This document shows positions 61,649-64,000 of a stretch of 64,000 bases of DNA, one piece after another; positions within the stretch are counted from its first letter, which is position 1, and each line of letters opens with the position of its first letter. The notes under the pieces are model-generated. The model saw only the letters and a list, made by a program, of their open reading frames with translations, ran no database searches and was not told where the DNA came from. A program made the translations under genes and the position numbers. The DNA is from Orenia metallireducens (GTDB taxonomy: Bacteria; Bacillota; Halanaerobiia; Halobacteroidales; Halobacteroidaceae): assembly GCF_001693735.1 (NCBI RefSeq), contig NZ_LWDV01000008.1, positions 1 to 64,000 on the forward strand, in the 5' to 3' direction.

Positions 61649-62526
61649 TGTCTGAAACTAAATTTATCTTCTTTTCTGGTAAGGGTGGAGTAGGTAAGAC
61701 TTCAATGGCATCTACTACTGCTGTCTATTATGCTAGAAAAGGACTTAATACTATTCTAGTAACTACAGATCCAGCTGCTAATCTATCTGATGTCTTTGAA
61801 CAAGAGATTGGTCATCAGATTACTAAAATTGTTGGAATCGATAATTTATCTGCTATGGAGATAGACTCTAAAGAAGCAACAAAAGAGTATAAAGAGAAAG
61901 CCTTAGCACCAATGAAGGAAATCTTTAATGATGAGATGCTAAAGCTGATTGAAGAACAATTAAACTCTCCTTGTACTGAAGAGATGGCATCCTTTGATAG
62001 ATTTATTGACTTTATGGATGATGACCAATATGACATAGTTATCTTTGACACAGCCCCAACAGGTCATACCATTAGATTATTAGAATTACCTGTTGATTGG
62101 AGTAAACATATCGAAGAGAGTGCCCAAGGTAGTGGTCAAACATGTATGGGACCTGTGCAGAATATTCAAGAATCAAAGGAAAAGTATGACCGTGCAGTGG
62201 AATTATTAAAGGATACTGATCGAACAGAATTTGTTTTTGTAATGCATCCTGAAAGTAGTTCAATTAGAGAGACAATCCGTTCTAGTCAAGAATTACAAGA
62301 GATTGGAATTAATACTAGCAATATAATTGTTAATGGAATCTTACCTAAAGAGGAGTGTCAAAATCTTTTCTTTAAAAAGAGGGGTGAGATGCAGCAAAAG
62401 TATTTAACTCAAATAGAAGAAGAAATTAACTTGCCAACTAAGAAGATGTACTTATTAGATCAAGAGATCAAAGGATTAGAAGTATTAACTAAAGTAGCTG
62501 CTATCCTTTATAAGGAGGGAAGATAA
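61648..62526 (+). CDS. arsA: ArsA arsenical pump ATPase, half-size protein 1
   Basis: 292 residues, half the usual ArsA length, with one ATPase unit: P-loop FSGKGGVGKTS (residue 9), TTDPAANLSDVF, and the DTAP switch (FDTAPTGHT near 134). Cys109 (SPCTEEMASFD) and Cys166 (GSGQTCMGP) match the Cys113 and Cys172 positions of the E. coli A1 half. It overlaps the next half gene by one base, which suggests a heterodimer replacing the fused protein. Confidence 0.93.
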   Translation: MSETKFIFFSGKGGVGKTSMASTTAVYYARKGLNTILVTTDPAANLSDVFEQEIGHQITKIVGIDNLSAMEIDSKEATKEYKEKALAPMKEIFNDEMLKLIEEQLNSPCTEEMASFDRFIDFMDDDQYDIVIFDTAPTGHTIRLLELPVDWSKHIEESAQGSGQTCMGPVQNIQESKEKYDRAVELLKDTDRTEFVFVMHPESSSIRETIRSSQELQEIGINTSNIIVNGILPKEECQNLFFKKRGEMQQKYLTQIEEEINLPTKKMYLLDQEIKGLEVLTKVAAILYKEGR

Positions 62527-63419
62527 TGAGAGATGATGCTCAAGTATTATTACCAACAGCTAAAGAACCACGCCTAATCTTTTTTGCTGGTAAAGGTGGG
62601 GTAGGTAAGACCTCTATCTCATCGGTGACTGCTGTTTACTTAGCGAGATTAGGTTATAAGACTTTATTATTAACTACAGATCCTGCTTCCCATTTAGAGG
62701 ATGTCTTTGAACAAGAAGTTTCAGGTGAAGTTACTAAAGTTACTGGAGTAGATAACTTAGATATTGTTAAGATTGATCCTAAAGAGGTTGCTGGGGAGTA
62801 TAAAGAAAAAGTCTTAGCAGATGCTAAGTTAAAGGAATATAGTGAAGAGATGTTAATGGGACTTAAAGAAGAGTTAGATTCCCCTTGTACTGAGGAGATG
62901 GCATCTTTTGATAAATTTGTAGATTATACTGAACAAGATGACTATCAAATCATTGTCTTTGATACAGCCCCGACAGGTCATACTTTAAGGCTGTTAGAGT
63001 TACCAATGAATTGGGAGCAGCAATTAGAATTTAAAACATCAATTAATACTAGTACCCAAGCAGATTTAGAGTCACAGCAGAAATTTAAAAGGGTAATAGC
63101 TAAATTACAGGATAAGAAGCAGACTACCTTCTCTTTTGTAGTCTACCCTGAAAACACACCCATTTTAGAGGCACATCGAGCTGTTGAAGAGTTAGAGACT
63201 GTTAATGTAGAGACACAACTGGTAGTTGCCAATCAGATTCTGCCAGCAGAGTATTGTACTACACCTTACTTTAAAAAAAGAAGAAAGATGCAAGAAGAGC
63301 ATCTAGCTAATATGGAGAATAAATTTAATGCTCCAATCATTCAAATGCCTTTATTTGCCAAAGAGATTCAAGGTTTAGATACTTTGATTGAAGCTGGTAA
63401 GGCATTATATAATAAGTAA
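62526..63419 (+). CDS. arsA: ArsA arsenical pump ATPase, half-size protein 2
   Basis: 297 residues, about 50 per cent like the preceding half. P-loop FAGKGGVGKTS (residue 20), TTDPASHLEDVF and FDTAPTGHT. Cys121 (SPCTEEMASFD) is the equivalent of Cys422 in the E. coli A2 half, and the second site Cys is absent, again as in A2. So the pair retains exactly the E. coli cysteine distribution. No arsB or acr3 pump gene follows within the window. Confidence 0.93.
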   Translation: MRDDAQVLLPTAKEPRLIFFAGKGGVGKTSISSVTAVYLARLGYKTLLLTTDPASHLEDVFEQEVSGEVTKVTGVDNLDIVKIDPKEVAGEYKEKVLADAKLKEYSEEMLMGLKEELDSPCTEEMASFDKFVDYTEQDDYQIIVFDTAPTGHTLRLLELPMNWEQQLEFKTSINTSTQADLESQQKFKRVIAKLQDKKQTTFSFVVYPENTPILEAHRAVEELETVNVETQLVVANQILPAEYCTTPYFKKRRKMQEEHLANMENKFNAPIIQMPLFAKEIQGLDTLIEAGKALYNK

Positions 63420-63423
63420 AATG

Positions 63424-63510
63424 TACAGTTAACAATTTACAGGATACAGTTAAGATCAAAAGCATTTCAAAGTTTTAACTATCCCCTGTACACTATACAC
63501 TGTAAACTAT
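63424..63510. repeat. Long imperfect palindrome after the ars genes
   Basis: TACAGTTAACAATTTACAGG on the left pairs with CCTGTACACTATACACTGTA on the right, enclosing CAGTTAAGATCAAAAGC. The core matches the palindrome at 48222 exactly over 16 bases. It may end ars transcription. Confidence 0.7.
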
Positions 63511-63531
63511 AATATAAAGGGAGGCTTTACA

Positions 63532-64000
63532 ATGAGAGTAGCTGTAATTTCAGATGTACATGGTAATATCTTTGCTTTAGAGAGTGTCTTAGAGGATATT
63601 AAAGGAAGAAATATTGAGGAGATAGTCTGTACTGGAGATTTAGTAGGCTATGGTCCCTATCCTAATGAGGTAATCGCTAAAATTCAAGAGGAAGGGATTA
63701 AGACTATTCAAGGTAATTATGATGATGCTATCGGTAATAGAAGAATTGCTTGTGGTTGTGATTATAAGACAGAGCGTTCTCAGAAGATAGGGATGTCTTC
63801 TATGAACTATACTGCAATGGAGACTACTGAAGAGAATAAAGAGTTCTTAGCAAATTTACCTTTTAGCTTGACTTTGGAGATAGAGGATAAGACTGCTTTA
63901 TTTGTCCATGGTAGCCCTAGAAAGATTAATGAATACTTATATGAAGATAGTGAAGCAGTAAAAGAGGTAGCAGAAGAAATAGAAGAGGATATCTTGGTCT
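63532..64000 (+). CDS. Metallophosphoesterase, YfcE/MJ0936-like (partial)
   Basis: At least 156 residues, cut by the window edge. The calcineurin-like motifs are present: AVISDVHGNIFAL, TGDLVGYGPYPNEV, GNYDD and LFVHGSP. The insert RIACGCDYKTERSQK after GNYDDAIG is a feature of the DUF2437-free, YfcE-like subfamily in anaerobes. It hydrolyses phosphodiesters in the family, natural substrate unknown. GGGAGG precedes the ATG. Confidence 0.85.
   Translation, partial: MRVAVISDVHGNIFALESVLEDIKGRNIEEIVCTGDLVGYGPYPNEVIAKIQEEGIKTIQGNYDDAIGNRRIACGCDYKTERSQKIGMSSMNYTAMETTEENKEFLANLPFSLTLEIEDKTALFVHGSPRKINEYLYEDSEAVKEVAEEIEEDILV

Overview
The window looks like a chromosomal segment of a low-G+C, spore-forming, anaerobic bacterium that probably has an outer membrane, most consistent with the Halanaerobiales (an Orenia- or Halobacteroides-like organism). 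This is inferred from three things together: Firmicutes core gene order (zapA-cvpA-polX, mutS2, alaS-ireB-ruvX-mltG-udk), sporulation genes (yunB, sigK), and outer-membrane-type genes (a Lol-like ABC exporter, a LolA-like protein and a beta-barrel-like protein). No rRNA gene is present to fix the taxonomy.

Layout. 1-18.1 kb is housekeeping: zapA, cvpA, polX (polymerase site degenerate, PHP nuclease site intact), an S1-type regulator, a broken thioredoxin gene, mutS2, a class A penicillin-binding protein on the minus strand, tyrS, yunB, several conserved proteins and alaS. 17.9-28.6 kb is the conserved ireB/ruvX/mltG/udk block. Three envelope genes are inserted between ireB and ruvX: a membrane phosphatase-fold protein, an FtsA/PilM-like ATPase and a baseplate-J-like membrane protein.

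28.6-35.7 kb is the most unusual part. An intact sigK is followed about 5.3 kb later by a second copy of its 3' two thirds with one visible mismatch. The two copies bracket an accessory segment of decayed and foreign genes: a peroxiredoxin, amidase and restriction-gene fragments, an IS630-type helix-turn-helix orphan and a DUF6364/PIN toxin-antitoxin pair. A decayed copy of the neighbouring DUF4911 gene end lies upstream of sigK. The arrangement resembles, but does not match, the skin elements that interrupt sigK in other spore formers.

35.7-48.5 kb holds hflX, a TetR-controlled Lol-like operon with a clear promoter and operator, small hypothetical genes, a glycine betaine uptake operon (opuA type, whose binding-protein gene lacks a normal start codon) and a Lys-Glu-Cys-Leu tRNA cluster. 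48.7-60.5 kb holds a membrane-anchored PspA-like protein, an ankyrin-repeat protein, an aminopeptidase and a full glycerol regulon: glpP, glpF, glpK, a three-gene anaerobic glycerol-3-phosphate dehydrogenase and an orphan dhaM. Two look-alike terminator leaders sit before glpF and before the dehydrogenase operon. 61-63.4 kb is an ars operon (arsR, arsD and arsA split into two half-size genes); a phosphoesterase gene runs off the end.

Intergenic DNA is rich in dispersed repeats: long palindromes, a roughly 300-400 base element present twice, and at least six copies of a small hairpin whose stem bases covary while its base motif is conserved. That hairpin family and the sigK locus are the strongest candidates for something undescribed.
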